A stretch of DNA of 64,000 nucleotides from FEN-299 sp963717945 (GTDB lineage: Bacteria > Acidobacteriota > Vicinamibacteria > Vicinamibacterales > Fen-181): assembly GCA_963717945.1 (NCBI GenBank), contig CAVQXT010000007.1, positions 62,001 to 126,000 of the forward strand, in the 5' to 3' direction. The position numbers and the translations under genes are program-made. The stretch's first letter is position 1; the number at the start of each line of letters is the position of its first letter. The notes beneath the pieces are model-generated. The model ran no database searches and was not told the DNA's origin. It saw only the letters and a list, made by a program, of their open reading frames with translations. This document shows positions 45,813 through 53,853 of the stretch, in pieces.

Positions 45813-47248
45813 GATGTCCTCTGTGAATGTTGGTTGACGATTCCGCCCGACTCCGGTGCCGGCAGCACGATGCGGAACGTGCTGCCGCGACCCGTTTCCG
45901 ACTCCACTTCGATGCGCCCGCCGTTGGCATCGACCGCCCATTGCGCGATGGCGAGACCGAGTCCGGCTCCACCGGTCGCTCTCGACCGCGCCTGGTCGGC
46001 GCGGTAGAACCGTTCGAAGACGTGGGGCAAGTGCTCGGGCGCGATCCCCGGGCCGTCGTCGACGACCTCCAGGACGGCGTCGTCACCGGCCCTGCGCACC
46101 ACGAGCTCGATGGCCGCCTCCTCCGGGCTGTGCTTGATCGCGTTGTCGAGCAGGTTGAGCACCGCCTGGCGCAGCGTGGGCCTGTCGGCGACGACGAGCA
46201 CCCCCGCGGTGGTCGCCACACGAAGTTGCTGGCGCTTCTCCTCGGCGACCACGTCCAGGTCGGCCGCGACTTCACGCGCCAGGTCGGCGAGGTCCACGGC
46301 GCTCGGCCGGAGGTCCGCCCGTCCCGCATCGGCTCGCGAGAGCAGCAGCAGGCTGTCCGTCATCGTCGTCAGCCGCCCGGCCTCTTCGAGAATCGACCCG
46401 ATCATCTCGCGGTACTCGACCTCGCTGCGGCGCTCGCGCAGGCCGACCTCGCCAACGCTGCGGATGGCGGTGAGCGGCGTGCGCAGTTCGTGGGAGGCGT
46501 CGGCCGTGAAGCGGCGCAGCGTGTCGAAGGCGCGCTCGAGGCGGGCGAGCGCGTCGTTGATGACGCCGGCGAGCTGCCCGAACTCGTCGGCCGCATTTTC
46601 GACCGGCAGCCGCTCTTCCAAATGGTCGGCGGTGATCCGTCGCGCGCGGGCCGTCATCGCCGACACGGGGGCCAGGGCGCGGCGGGCGAGCAGGTAGCCG
46701 GCCCCGGCCGCCACGGCGAACGCGAAGGGGAGGCTGAGGCCGAGCACCGCCGCGAACTCCCCCAGTTCCTGGCGCGCGAACCGCTCGCTGCGTCCGACGC
46801 GGACGTAGAGGGCGCGTCCCGCGACCGACGCGGGCCGGACGAGCGTTCTGACGCGGTCGCCGTCGGGGAGGCGCAGCGGCGTGGGCCTGCGCGGCCAGGC
46901 CGATGGCGGACCGGGCGGCCCCGGCAGGGCGGGGCCGCGTCCGCGGTCGGCGACGCGCCGGCCGTCCGACGTCCAGACATCGACCCACACCAAATCGTTG
47001 CCCCCGGCGCCTGCCGCGTTCGGGCTCGCAGGCGCGCCGCTCGCCCGCGAGGCGGCGGCTCCCGAGAGATCCTGTTCCAGCCACTGCACGGCCAGCGCCT
47101 GGTCGCCGTCGAGCTGGGCGTCGAGCGCCTCGTAGAGGTCGTCGCGCACCTGGATCAGCACCGCCGCGGCATAGACCGACACCACGACTAGCAGGGCAAG
47201 CCCGTGCCACAGGGCGAGCCGCGCGCGGACGCTGCGAGGCCAGCTCAC
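45809..47248 (-). CDS. Sensor histidine kinase
   Basis: A 479-residue inner-membrane kinase. Two membrane helices (about 12-32 and 165-187) flank a periplasmic sensor of about 130 residues rich in Pro/Gly. HAMP (188-240), the HisKA motif SHELRTPLTA with His253, and HATPase motifs LLDNAIKHSP, DDGPGIAPEHLPHVFERFYR and GGAGLGLAIAQW are complete. The layout is that of CzcS/CusS-type kinases. GTG at 47248 overlaps the response regulator stop (GTGA). It would phosphorylate the regulator encoded just upstream and so control the efflux operon. Confidence 0.95.
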   Translation of the reverse strand: MSWPRSVRARLALWHGLALLVVVSVYAAAVLIQVRDDLYEALDAQLDGDQALAVQWLEQDLSGAAASRASGAPASPNAAGAGGNDLVWVDVWTSDGRRVADRGRGPALPGPPGPPSAWPRRPTPLRLPDGDRVRTLVRPASVAGRALYVRVGRSERFARQELGEFAAVLGLSLPFAFAVAAGAGYLLARRALAPVSAMTARARRITADHLEERLPVENAADEFGQLAGVINDALARLERAFDTLRRFTADASHELRTPLTAIRSVGEVGLRERRSEVEYREMIGSILEEAGRLTTMTDSLLLLSRADAGRADLRPSAVDLADLAREVAADLDVVAEEKRQQLRVATTAGVLVVADRPTLRQAVLNLLDNAIKHSPEEAAIELVVRRAGDDAVLEVVDDGPGIAPEHLPHVFERFYRADQARSRATGGAGLGLAIAQWAVDANGGRIEVESETGRGSTFRIVLPAPESGGIVNQHSQRTS

Positions 47249-47931
47249 GCCTCCTCCTCTCGGACGACGAACCCGACGCCGCGCACCGTGTGGATCAGCC
47301 GGGTCCCGGCCTCGCGGTCCACCTTGCGCCGGAGCCGCATGATGTGGACGTCGATGACGTTGTCGAGGGGCGTGCCGCGGGCGGGCTCGCGCCACACCTC
47401 GCGGGCGATCTGGTCGCGGGAGACCACCTCGGCCTGGTGGCGGACGAGGAACTCGAGCAGGTCGAACTCGCGCGCGGTCAGCGGGAGGGCGCGCCCGGCG
47501 CGCGTGGCGCGCCGGGAGACAGGGTCGATCTCGAGGTCCGCGATCGACAGGCTCGACGTCGTCTCCGGTCGGCCGCGCCGGAGCAGGGCGCGAACCCTGG
47601 CCAGCAGTTCGGCGAAGGCGAACGGCTTGACCAGGTAGTCGTCCGCGCCCGCGTCGAGGCCCGCCACCCGGTCGGCGACCGTGTCGCGCGCCGTCAGGAC
47701 GATCACGGGCGTCGCGTCGCCCGTGCGCCGCAGGTCGGCCAGCACCTCGAGGCCGCCACGCCCGGGCAGCAGCAGGTCGAGGACGACGAGGTCGAACGCC
47801 TCGTGGCGGACCTGCGCGAGGCCCTCGTCGCCGGTCCCGGCGACCTCCGCGTCGTAGCCTTCGGCGCGCAGACCGTCGCGAACGGCGCATGCGACCTTCG
47901 ATTCGTCCTCGATCACCAGGATGCGCGTCAC
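47245..47931 (-). CDS. Response regulator, OmpR family
   Basis: A 228-residue regulator: receiver domain with acidic pocket (VIEDES), phosphoacceptor Asp52 (VVLDLLLPG), Thr80 and Lys102 (LVKPFAF); winged-helix DNA-binding domain with LTAREFDLLEFLVRHQAEVVSR and VIDVHIMRLRRKVD. First gene of the minus-strand unit RR-HK-PepSY-YVTN-TolC-MFP-RND, so it probably regulates its own operon. GTG start at 47931; the frame stays open far upstream across the korD region but with no regulator-like sequence, so the start is set at the receiver domain. Confidence 0.95.
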   Translation of the reverse strand: MTRILVIEDESKVACAVRDGLRAEGYDAEVAGTGDEGLAQVRHEAFDLVVLDLLLPGRGGLEVLADLRRTGDATPVIVLTARDTVADRVAGLDAGADDYLVKPFAFAELLARVRALLRRGRPETTSSLSIADLEIDPVSRRATRAGRALPLTAREFDLLEFLVRHQAEVVSRDQIAREVWREPARGTPLDNVIDVHIMRLRRKVDREAGTRLIHTVRGVGFVVREEEA

Positions 47932-47985
47932 GGCAGAGCACTTGTAGCGCAGGCCGCGGCGCCAGGCTACTGAAGATTTCCTGAA

Positions 47986-48048
47986 GCTGAGCTTTGGGCC
48001 TCTCCACCTGAGCCATGGCCTCCGGCCCCGAGCCCGCTGGCCTTCGGC
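47986..48048. repeat. Degenerate heptanucleotide array upstream of the response regulator
   Basis: Nine 7-base units with loose similarity to the CCTGAGC family: GCTGAGC, TTTGGGC, CCTGAGC, CATGGCC, CCGAGCC, CTTCGGC and others. It lies in the 294-base divergent region between the response regulator and korD. The phase is preserved, but unit identity is lower than in the other arrays. Confidence 0.5.
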
Positions 48049-48187
48049 GCGCGATTCAGTGTAATCTCTGAGACACCTGCAGGCGTCCCGATTGCCGCCG
48101 GGAATCCGGCGCCATCGCGGATGACTTTTCCACTGCGGGACCCCATCAGCGTCACAACGCTCTTGGTTCGAAGCCGTTACAGTGCTG

Positions 48188-48209
48188 AGCTCCGCAACGG
48201 AACGGAGCT
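48188..48209 (+). repeat. Leader hairpin before korD
   Basis: AGCTCCG and CGGAGCT pair around an eight-base loop, 16 bases before the korD start. It may affect translation of korD; nothing more can be said. Confidence 0.3.
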
Positions 48210-48225
48210 TGCTCGGATCAGTCGT

Positions 48226-48456
48226 ATGCCAGAAGCCAATCGTCGTGTGCGAGGGGTGGTCGTCATCCACGCCGAACGGTGCAAGGGCTGCGCGCTCTGC
48301 GTCGAGTTCTGTCCGACCGACGTGCTCGCGCTGTCGAGCGCGTTCACATCGAAGGGCTACCACCCGCCGGAGGTTGTCCGGCCCGAAGCCTGTTCGGGCT
48401 GCGACCTGTGCGGGATGTACTGTCCGGATTTCGCGATTTACGGGTACCGGCCCTGA
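48226..48456 (+). CDS. korD: Ferredoxin-like delta subunit of 2-oxoacid:ferredoxin oxidoreductase
   Basis: A 76-residue protein with two [4Fe-4S] motifs, CKGCALCVEFCP and CSGCDLCGMYCP. It passes electrons from the TPP subunit to external ferredoxin. First gene of korDABC. The frame is open for 35 codons upstream, but ATG at 48226 gives the usual subunit length. Its last codons and stop run into a heptamer array. Confidence 0.9.
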   Translation: MPEANRRVRGVVVIHAERCKGCALCVEFCPTDVLALSSAFTSKGYHPPEVVRPEACSGCDLCGMYCPDFAIYGYRP

Positions 48457-48486
48457 TTCCCGAATCCTGATTCCTGATTCCCGAGG
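48452..48486 (+). repeat. Heptanucleotide array, five units, between korD and korA
   Basis: Units CCTGATT, then CCCGAAT, then CCTGATT twice, then CCCGAGG. The first unit contains the korD stop codon; the last unit supplies GAGGG, the likely Shine-Dalgarno sequence of korA. The array is inside an operon. Confidence 0.85.
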
Positions 48487-48492
48487 GTTCAC

Positions 48493-49647
48493 ATGCATGC
48501 CGATCCGGCTGGCGTCCTGACGGGCGCCCACTTCCTCGACGGCGACCACGCGTGCTGTGAAGGCGCGCTCGCGGCGGAATGCCGCTTCGTCGCCGGCTAT
48601 CCGATCACGCCGTCCACGGAGGTCGTCGAGCGCATCGCGCAGCGGTTCCCGCAGGTCGGCGGCGTCTTCATCCAGATGGAAGACGAGCTGGCCTCGTCGA
48701 TCGCGATCGCGGGCGCGGTCTGGGGCGGCAAGCGCGCGATGACGGTGACCTCGGGTCCCGGCTTCTCGCTGATGATGGAGCACATCGGCTTCGCGGTCAT
48801 GACCGAGACGCCCTGCGTGTTCGTCAACGTGCAGCGCGGCGGGCCGTCCACCGGGCTGCCGACGCTGCCGGCGCAGGCCGACATGATGCAGGCGCGCTGG
48901 GGCTCGCACGGCGACTACGAGATCATCGCGGTCTCCCCCAACTCGCCGCAGGAGTGCTTCGACCTGACGATCAAGGCCTTCAACCTGGCCGAGCAGTACC
49001 GCGTCCCGGTGCTCGTCATGATGGACGAATGCGTCGGCCACATGATGGAGCGCGTGGTCATCCCGAAGCCCGAGGAGATCGACATCTACCCGCGGCGGTA
49101 CACCTCGGCGCCGCTCGACGAGTACCTGCCGTTCGCGCCGGAAGAGGACATGGTGCCCTTGATGGTGCGCGCGGGCCAGGGCTACCGGTTCCACATGACC
49201 GGGCTCACGCACAACGAGAAGGGCTACCCCGACATGACCGTCTCGGGCCAGTCGCGCCTGCTCGGACGGCTCGTCGACAAGATCAAGAAGAACGTGGACG
49301 CGATCACCGACGTGGTCGCCGACCAGGTCGACGGCGCCGAGGCGGTGGTGATCTCCTACGGCATCACCTCGCGCGTGGCGATGAAGGCGGTGCAGATGGT
49401 GCGGGCCCAGGGCCGGCGCATCGGGTCCCTGCGGCTGCGCACCGTGTGGCCGTTCCCCGAACAGCTGATTCGCGACCTCGCCGGGAACGCGCGGGCCCTG
49501 GTCGTGCCCGAGCTGAACCTCGGCCAGATCGTGCGGGAAGTCGAGCGCTGCGCGGGCGGCACCCGGGTGGTCGGCGTGCCGCACGCGGGCGGCACGGTGC
49601 ACGACCCGGCGGTCATTGCCCGGGCAATTACGGAGGCCCTCCGATGA
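48493..49647 (+). CDS. korA: 2-oxoacid:ferredoxin oxidoreductase subunit alpha
   Basis: The 384-residue alpha subunit of a thiamine-dependent enzyme that interconverts 2-oxoglutarate plus CoA and succinyl-CoA, reducing ferredoxin. Typical blocks: GALAAECRFVAGYPITPSTEVVE, FIQMEDELASSIAIAGAVWGG, and NVQRGGPSTGLPTLPAQADMMQARWGSHGD; the C-terminal domain contains VISYGITSRVAMKAVQMVRAQG. Its stop overlaps korB (ATGA). Substrate is most likely 2-oxoglutarate from the four-subunit korDABC layout; related 2-oxoacids are possible. Confidence 0.93.
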   Translation: MHADPAGVLTGAHFLDGDHACCEGALAAECRFVAGYPITPSTEVVERIAQRFPQVGGVFIQMEDELASSIAIAGAVWGGKRAMTVTSGPGFSLMMEHIGFAVMTETPCVFVNVQRGGPSTGLPTLPAQADMMQARWGSHGDYEIIAVSPNSPQECFDLTIKAFNLAEQYRVPVLVMMDECVGHMMERVVIPKPEEIDIYPRRYTSAPLDEYLPFAPEEDMVPLMVRAGQGYRFHMTGLTHNEKGYPDMTVSGQSRLLGRLVDKIKKNVDAITDVVADQVDGAEAVVISYGITSRVAMKAVQMVRAQGRRIGSLRLRTVWPFPEQLIRDLAGNARALVVPELNLGQIVREVERCAGGTRVVGVPHAGGTVHDPAVIARAITEALR

Positions 49648-50489
49648 GCGTGGAAAATCCCGTCGAGAAATATCTTCGCGTCGACCGCATGCCGCACATC
49701 TGGTGCCCGGGCTGCGGCATCGGCACCACGGTGAACTGCTTCACCCGCGCCATCGACGAGAGCGGCATCCCCATGGACCGTCTCGCGGTGGTCTCCGGGA
49801 TCGGCTGCACGGGGCGCGTCGCCGGCTACATGCACGTCGACTCGTTCCACACGACGCACGGCCGCGCCATCCCGTTTGCGACCGGCCTCAAGCTGGCCGC
49901 GCCCGACATGAAGGTGGTCGTCTACTCCGGCGACGGCGACCTGTTCGCCATCGGCGGCAACCACTTCATCCACGCCGCCCGGCGCAACCTCGACATGACC
50001 GTCATCTGCGTCAACAACCTGACCTACGGCATGACCGGCGGCCAGCTGACGCCGACGACGCCCGAGGAGGCGATCGCGTCGACGTCGCCCTACGGGAACT
50101 TCGAGCACCCGTTCAACCTGCCCTACCTGGCCGAGTCGTGCGGCGCGGTGTACGTCGCGCGGTGGACCACGTACCACGTCACGCAGATGAAGAAGGCGAT
50201 GAAGGAGGCCCTGCTCAAGAAGGGCTTCTCGTTTGTCGAGATCATCTCGCCGTGCCCGACGCTCTACGGCCGGCGCAACCGGATCGGCGACTCGCTCGAC
50301 GAGATGAAGACCTACAAGACGCGCAGCCAGATCAAGAACGGCGCCGACACCAAGGACGTGGACCTCGGGATGGGCGGCCCGATCGTCGTCGGCAAGTTCG
50401 TCGACCGCGAGCGGACCACCTACCAGGACGCGATGGAAGCCTTCTATGCGCGCAAGCTGGGCGACCGGTACGCGCGGGCGAGTCACTAA
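49644..50489 (+). CDS. korB: 2-oxoacid:ferredoxin oxidoreductase subunit beta (TPP-binding)
   Basis: The 281-residue beta subunit binds thiamine diphosphate and an iron-sulfur cluster. Evidence: IWCPGCGIGTTVNCFTRA, VSGIGCTGRVAGYMHVD, the TPP/Mg motif SGDGDLFAIGGNHFIHAARRN with VNNLTYGMTGGQLTPTTP. It decarboxylates the 2-oxoacid and transfers electrons to KorD and ferredoxin. ATG at 49644 overlaps the korA stop; korC follows with no gap. Confidence 0.95.
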   Translation: MSVENPVEKYLRVDRMPHIWCPGCGIGTTVNCFTRAIDESGIPMDRLAVVSGIGCTGRVAGYMHVDSFHTTHGRAIPFATGLKLAAPDMKVVVYSGDGDLFAIGGNHFIHAARRNLDMTVICVNNLTYGMTGGQLTPTTPEEAIASTSPYGNFEHPFNLPYLAESCGAVYVARWTTYHVTQMKKAMKEALLKKGFSFVEIISPCPTLYGRRNRIGDSLDEMKTYKTRSQIKNGADTKDVDLGMGGPIVVGKFVDRERTTYQDAMEAFYARKLGDRYARASH

Positions 50490-51053
50490 ATGGCGCAGAC
50501 CCAAATTCGCATCGGGGGATTCGGCGGCCAGGGCGTCATCCTGAGCGGCATCATCATCGGCCGGGCCGCCGCCATCCACGGCGGGCTCCACGCCACGCTC
50601 ATCCAGAGCTTCGGCCCCGAGGCCCGCGGCAGCTCGTCGAGCGCGGAGCTGATCGTCGCCGACGAGCCGATCCTCTATCCCTACGTCAAGGAACTCGACA
50701 TGCTGGTCGTCCTGTCGCAGGACGCCTATGCGAAGTTCACGCCGGCGCTCAAGACGGGCGGCCTGCTGGTGACCGAGGCCGACCTGGTCAAGCTGACGCC
50801 GCCGGCGCCCGCGGCGAGGCACTTCATCGTGCCCGCCACGCGTCTGGCCGAGGAGATCGGGCGGAAGATCGTCCTCAACATCATCACCGTCGGCTTCTTC
50901 GGCGCCGTCAGCCAGCTCATCCCGCTCGAGGCGCTCGAGCAGGCCGTGAAGGAATCGGTCCCGCCCGGCACGCTGGACCTGAACCTCAGGGCATTCCGGA
51001 AGGGGTACGAGGCCGGGCTCGAGGCCCTGGCCGGAGCCACGGCCGCCGTCTAG
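50490..51053 (+). CDS. korC: 2-oxoacid:ferredoxin oxidoreductase subunit gamma
   Basis: The 187-residue gamma subunit: QIRIGGFGGQGVILSGIIIGRAA at the start and QSFGPEARGSSSSAELIVAD are hallmarks. It completes the KorABCD complex, probably taking part in CoA-dependent product release. The start codon directly follows the korB stop (TAA then ATG). The operon allows reversible ferredoxin-linked oxidation of 2-oxoglutarate, useful in anaerobic or micro-oxic TCA metabolism. Confidence 0.94.
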   Translation: MAQTQIRIGGFGGQGVILSGIIIGRAAAIHGGLHATLIQSFGPEARGSSSSAELIVADEPILYPYVKELDMLVVLSQDAYAKFTPALKTGGLLVTEADLVKLTPPAPAARHFIVPATRLAEEIGRKIVLNIITVGFFGAVSQLIPLEALEQAVKESVPPGTLDLNLRAFRKGYEAGLEALAGATAAV

Positions 51054-51057
51054 GGGC

Positions 51058-51073
51058 ATCTTGCGATCGTGCG
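51058..51073 (+). repeat. Two octamer units of the ATCTTGCG family
   Basis: ATCTTGCG and ATCGTGCG in tandem, followed by a decayed third unit, in the 38-base gap between korC and holB. The same octamer builds the inverted array at 23492. Confidence 0.6.
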
Positions 51074-51091
51074 ATGTGCTAGTGTCCACCC

Positions 51092-52090
51092 ATGCCCTTC
51101 TCCGAGGTGTACGGCCACTCGCGTCCGCTCGCGCTGCTGGCCCGATCCCTCGGCCGCGCCAGCCTGCCTCCGAGTCTCCTGTTCTGCGGGCCCGACGGCG
51201 TCGGCAAGCGGCTCGTCGCCCGGGCCGTGGCCCAGGCGCTCAACTGCCTGTCGCCCGCTGAATCCGACGCCTGCGGGCGCTGCGCCGCCTGCCGGAGAAT
51301 CGCCGCGGGCACCCACCCCGACGTGCTGGCCGAGGAGCCGTCGGAGACGGGCGTCATCAAGATCGAGCCGGTCCGCGCCCTGATCACCGCGGCGGCCTAC
51401 CGGCCGTTCGAGGGGCGCCGCCGCGTCATCATCATCGACGACGCCGACCGGCTGAACAGCGATTCGCAGGACGCCCTGCTGAAGAGCCTCGAGGAGCCCG
51501 GGCCGTCGTCGGTCTTCATCCTGGTCAGCTCGAAACCCGAGACGCTCCGGCCGACGGTGCGGTCCCGCTGCGCCCGGGTGAACTTCGGACGGCTGGCGGC
51601 CGAGACGGTGGCGCAGGCCCTGGTCGAGCGCCATCACTACACGCCCGACGAGGCCCATGCCATCGCGGCCATCGCGGACGGCAGCCTGGGACGGGCGCTC
51701 GCCGCCGGGTCGGCCAACTATCTCGAAGCCCGCGCCGCCGCGCTGGCGGCTCTCCGGACGGCAGCCGGCGGCGCCTCGCCCAAGGCGCGGCTGCAGGCCG
51801 CGGCGGGGCTTCTGCCCGGCAAGACGACGGCGGCGGCGGAACGTGAAGCCCTGGCGGCCCGCATCGTCGTCATCGGCTCGTTGTTGCGCGACGTGGCGCT
51901 CCTGTCGCAGGGCGGTCGGACCGGCCAGCTCGCCAACGGCGACCTCGCGGCCGAGATCGAGGCGATCGCGCCGGCATTCGGCCTGGACCGGCTGCTGCAG
52001 GGGTACGCGGCGGCGGACCGGGCGCTGACGGCGCTCGAGCGGAACGCGAACGTGAAGGTGGTCGCCGCGTGGCTGGCGGTGAATCTGTAG
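51092..52090 (+). CDS. holB: DNA polymerase III subunit delta prime
   Basis: The 332-residue clamp-loader subunit helps load the beta sliding clamp. An AAA+ domain has Walker A (FCGPDGVGKRL), the zinc-binding cysteine module (CLSPAESDACGRCAAC) and the DEAD-box-like IIIDDADRLNSDSQDALLKSLEEPG with the SRC motif (VRSRCARV). The C-terminal helical domain is Ala-rich. It is followed by ricT, as in Firmicutes where the two genes are neighbours. The stop is followed directly by a heptamer array. Confidence 0.92.
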   Translation: MPFSEVYGHSRPLALLARSLGRASLPPSLLFCGPDGVGKRLVARAVAQALNCLSPAESDACGRCAACRRIAAGTHPDVLAEEPSETGVIKIEPVRALITAAAYRPFEGRRRVIIIDDADRLNSDSQDALLKSLEEPGPSSVFILVSSKPETLRPTVRSRCARVNFGRLAAETVAQALVERHHYTPDEAHAIAAIADGSLGRALAAGSANYLEARAAALAALRTAAGGASPKARLQAAAGLLPGKTTAAAEREALAARIVVIGSLLRDVALLSQGGRTGQLANGDLAAEIEAIAPAFGLDRLLQGYAAADRALTALERNANVKVVAAWLAVNL

Positions 52091-52174
52091 GCGGCTTACG
52101 GCTTACGCCTCACGGCTTTCGGCGGTGTCACGAGTGTCACGCCGCACACTGCCTACCGCCTACCGCCTACGACT
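52091..52174. repeat. Heptanucleotide array, twelve units, inverted arms
   Basis: Starts on the base after the holB stop. Left units are ACGGCTT-like (52091-52125); right units are TACCGCC (52147-52174). The four middle units include TGTCACGAGTGTCACGCC, similar to the centre of the array at 38542. It fills most of the gap before ricT. Confidence 0.8.
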
Positions 52175-52204
52175 TAGTTCGGCGGTCCGCACGCGACTGA
52201 CGAT

Positions 52205-52954
52205 ATGCTGAACGGAGACATGGACGCCCGACCCGACGACGTGATCGTGCTCGTGACGCTGGGCTGCATCGGCCGGCCCCAGGCGTGCGCCGTCGCCAGC
52301 AGCCTCGCGCAGAAGCCGCTCCGTCCGGGCACGCCCGTCGTCGTCGAGACCGAGACCGGCCTCGCCTTCGGCCGCGTCGAGGGCTTCCGCCAGGCGTCGG
52401 GCGAGCAGGCCGAGCCGCGGCCGGCCGGCTGCGCGCGCGTGCTGCGCGTCGCGGCCGAGGACGACTGCGCCGTCCGCCGTCGCCAGCAGGCAAGAGAGCG
52501 CGAGGCGTTCCGCGTCGGCCTCCTCAAGATCCGCGAGCGCGGCCTCGCGATGAAGCTCACGCGCGTCGAGCAGCTCTACGACGGCTCCCGGCTGGTGTTC
52601 TACTTCACGGCCGAGGGGCGCGTCGATTTCAGGGACCTCGTGCGCGAGCTGGCCGCCGAGTTCCGCACCCGCATCGAGATGCGCCAGATCGGCGTGCGCG
52701 ACGAGGCGCGCATGATGGGCGGCTACGGGTCGTGCGGCCGCCCACTCTGCTGCACCGCGTGGCTGCAGACGTTCGAGCCGGTGTCGATCAAGATGGCCAA
52801 GCAGCAGGACCTCAGCCTGAACCCGTCGAAGCTGTCGGGGCTGTGCGGCCGGCTGAAGTGCTGCTTGCGCTACGAGCTGCCCGAAGGCAAGCTGGCTCGG
52901 AAGCCCTGTGCCCGCAACGGGGCGCCCGACGAACACGACGACCGGCCGGAATAG
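52205..52954 (+). CDS. ricT: PSP1-domain protein RicT (YaaT family)
   Basis: A 249-residue cytosolic protein. The PSP1 domain includes YDGSRLVFYFTAEGRVDFRDLVRELAAEF and RIEMRQIGVRDEARMMGGYGSCGRPLCC, then LSGLCGRLKCCLRYE. The conserved cysteine groups are those that bind an iron-sulfur cluster in the B. subtilis Ric (Y-) complex, which affects mRNA maturation and development. Here no ricA or ricF is nearby. ATG at 52205 is used; ATG at 52220 is an alternative. Overlapping function with holB is not known, only the gene order is conserved. Confidence 0.9.
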   Translation: MLNGDMDARPDDVIVLVTLGCIGRPQACAVASSLAQKPLRPGTPVVVETETGLAFGRVEGFRQASGEQAEPRPAGCARVLRVAAEDDCAVRRRQQAREREAFRVGLLKIRERGLAMKLTRVEQLYDGSRLVFYFTAEGRVDFRDLVRELAAEFRTRIEMRQIGVRDEARMMGGYGSCGRPLCCTAWLQTFEPVSIKMAKQQDLSLNPSKLSGLCGRLKCCLRYELPEGKLARKPCARNGAPDEHDDRPE

Positions 52955-52958
52955 CCGC

Positions 52959-53837
52959 ATGCCGCTTCCCCGTGTTGCCCTCACCGTCGGCGACCCCGCC
53001 GGCGTCGGTCCCGAGCTGGTCGAGAAGGCCATCCACGACCCGCAGGTGCTGGCCGCGTGCGAGCCGGTCGTCTACGGCCCGCCCGACCCGGCGCGCTTCA
53101 CGCCGGGCGTGCTGTCCGCGGACGCGGGCCGCGCCGCCTACGACGCGCTCGTCAGGGCGGTCGAGGACGCCGTCGCCGGCCGCGTGGCGGCCATCGCCAC
53201 CGCGCCGATCAACAAGGAGGCCTGGGCGCTGGCCGGCCTGCCGTGGCGGGGCCACACCGAGCTGCTCGCGCGGCTGACCGGGGCGCCGCGCGTCGCGATG
53301 ATGTTCTACTCGCGTCACCTCCGCGTCGTGCTGGCGAGCGTCCACGTGGCGCTCGCCGACGTGCCGCGGATGCTGACGTTCGAGCACATGGTGGAGATCA
53401 TCCGGCTGGCGGCGCGCGAACTGCCGCGGTTCGGCTTCGAGAACCCGAAGCTGGCGCTGGCCGGCCTGAACCCCCACGCCGGCGAGCACGGCGTGATCGG
53501 ACGCGAAGAGGACGAGGTCCTCGGTCCGGCGGTCGAGGCCTGCCGCGCGGGCGGGATCGCCGTCGAGGGGCCGTTTCCGGCCGACACGCTGTTTGTCCGC
53601 GCCGTCCGCGGCGAGTTCGACGCCGTCGTGGCCTGCTACCACGACCAGGGGCTGGTGCCGATCAAGCTGGTGGCCTTCGGCCACGCCGTCAACGTCACGC
53701 TCGGGCTCCCGATCATCCGGACGTCGGTCGACCACGGCACGGCGTTCGACATCGCCGGCAAGGGCATGGCCGACCCGGGCAGCCTGATCGAGGCGGTGAG
53801 GCTGGCGGCGAGGCTGGCGGCCGCGCGGCGCGGCTGA
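52959..53837 (+). CDS. pdxA: 4-hydroxythreonine-4-phosphate dehydrogenase
   Basis: PdxA oxidises 4-phosphohydroxy-L-threonine in vitamin B6 synthesis. The 292-residue protein has ALTVGDPAGVGPELVEKAI, the metal-binding histidines in WRGHTELLA, LNPHAGEHG and ACYHDQGLVPIK, and HGTAFDIAGKGMADPGS. It is shorter than the roughly 330-residue E. coli enzyme. ATG at 52959 is four bases after the ricT stop; in-frame codons upstream lie inside ricT. Confidence 0.94.
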   Translation: MPLPRVALTVGDPAGVGPELVEKAIHDPQVLAACEPVVYGPPDPARFTPGVLSADAGRAAYDALVRAVEDAVAGRVAAIATAPINKEAWALAGLPWRGHTELLARLTGAPRVAMMFYSRHLRVVLASVHVALADVPRMLTFEHMVEIIRLAARELPRFGFENPKLALAGLNPHAGEHGVIGREEDEVLGPAVEACRAGGIAVEGPFPADTLFVRAVRGEFDAVVACYHDQGLVPIKLVAFGHAVNVTLGLPIIRTSVDHGTAFDIAGKGMADPGSLIEAVRLAARLAAARRG

Positions 53838-53853
53838 GCGGGGCGGAACCGAC

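Noticed and set aside
45809..48016. Considered a hybrid regulator-kinase fusion, because one frame is open through the response regulator gene into the kinase
   Set aside because: The receiver and winged-helix domains are encoded in a different frame with its own stop at 47245, and the kinase begins at the GTGA overlap.
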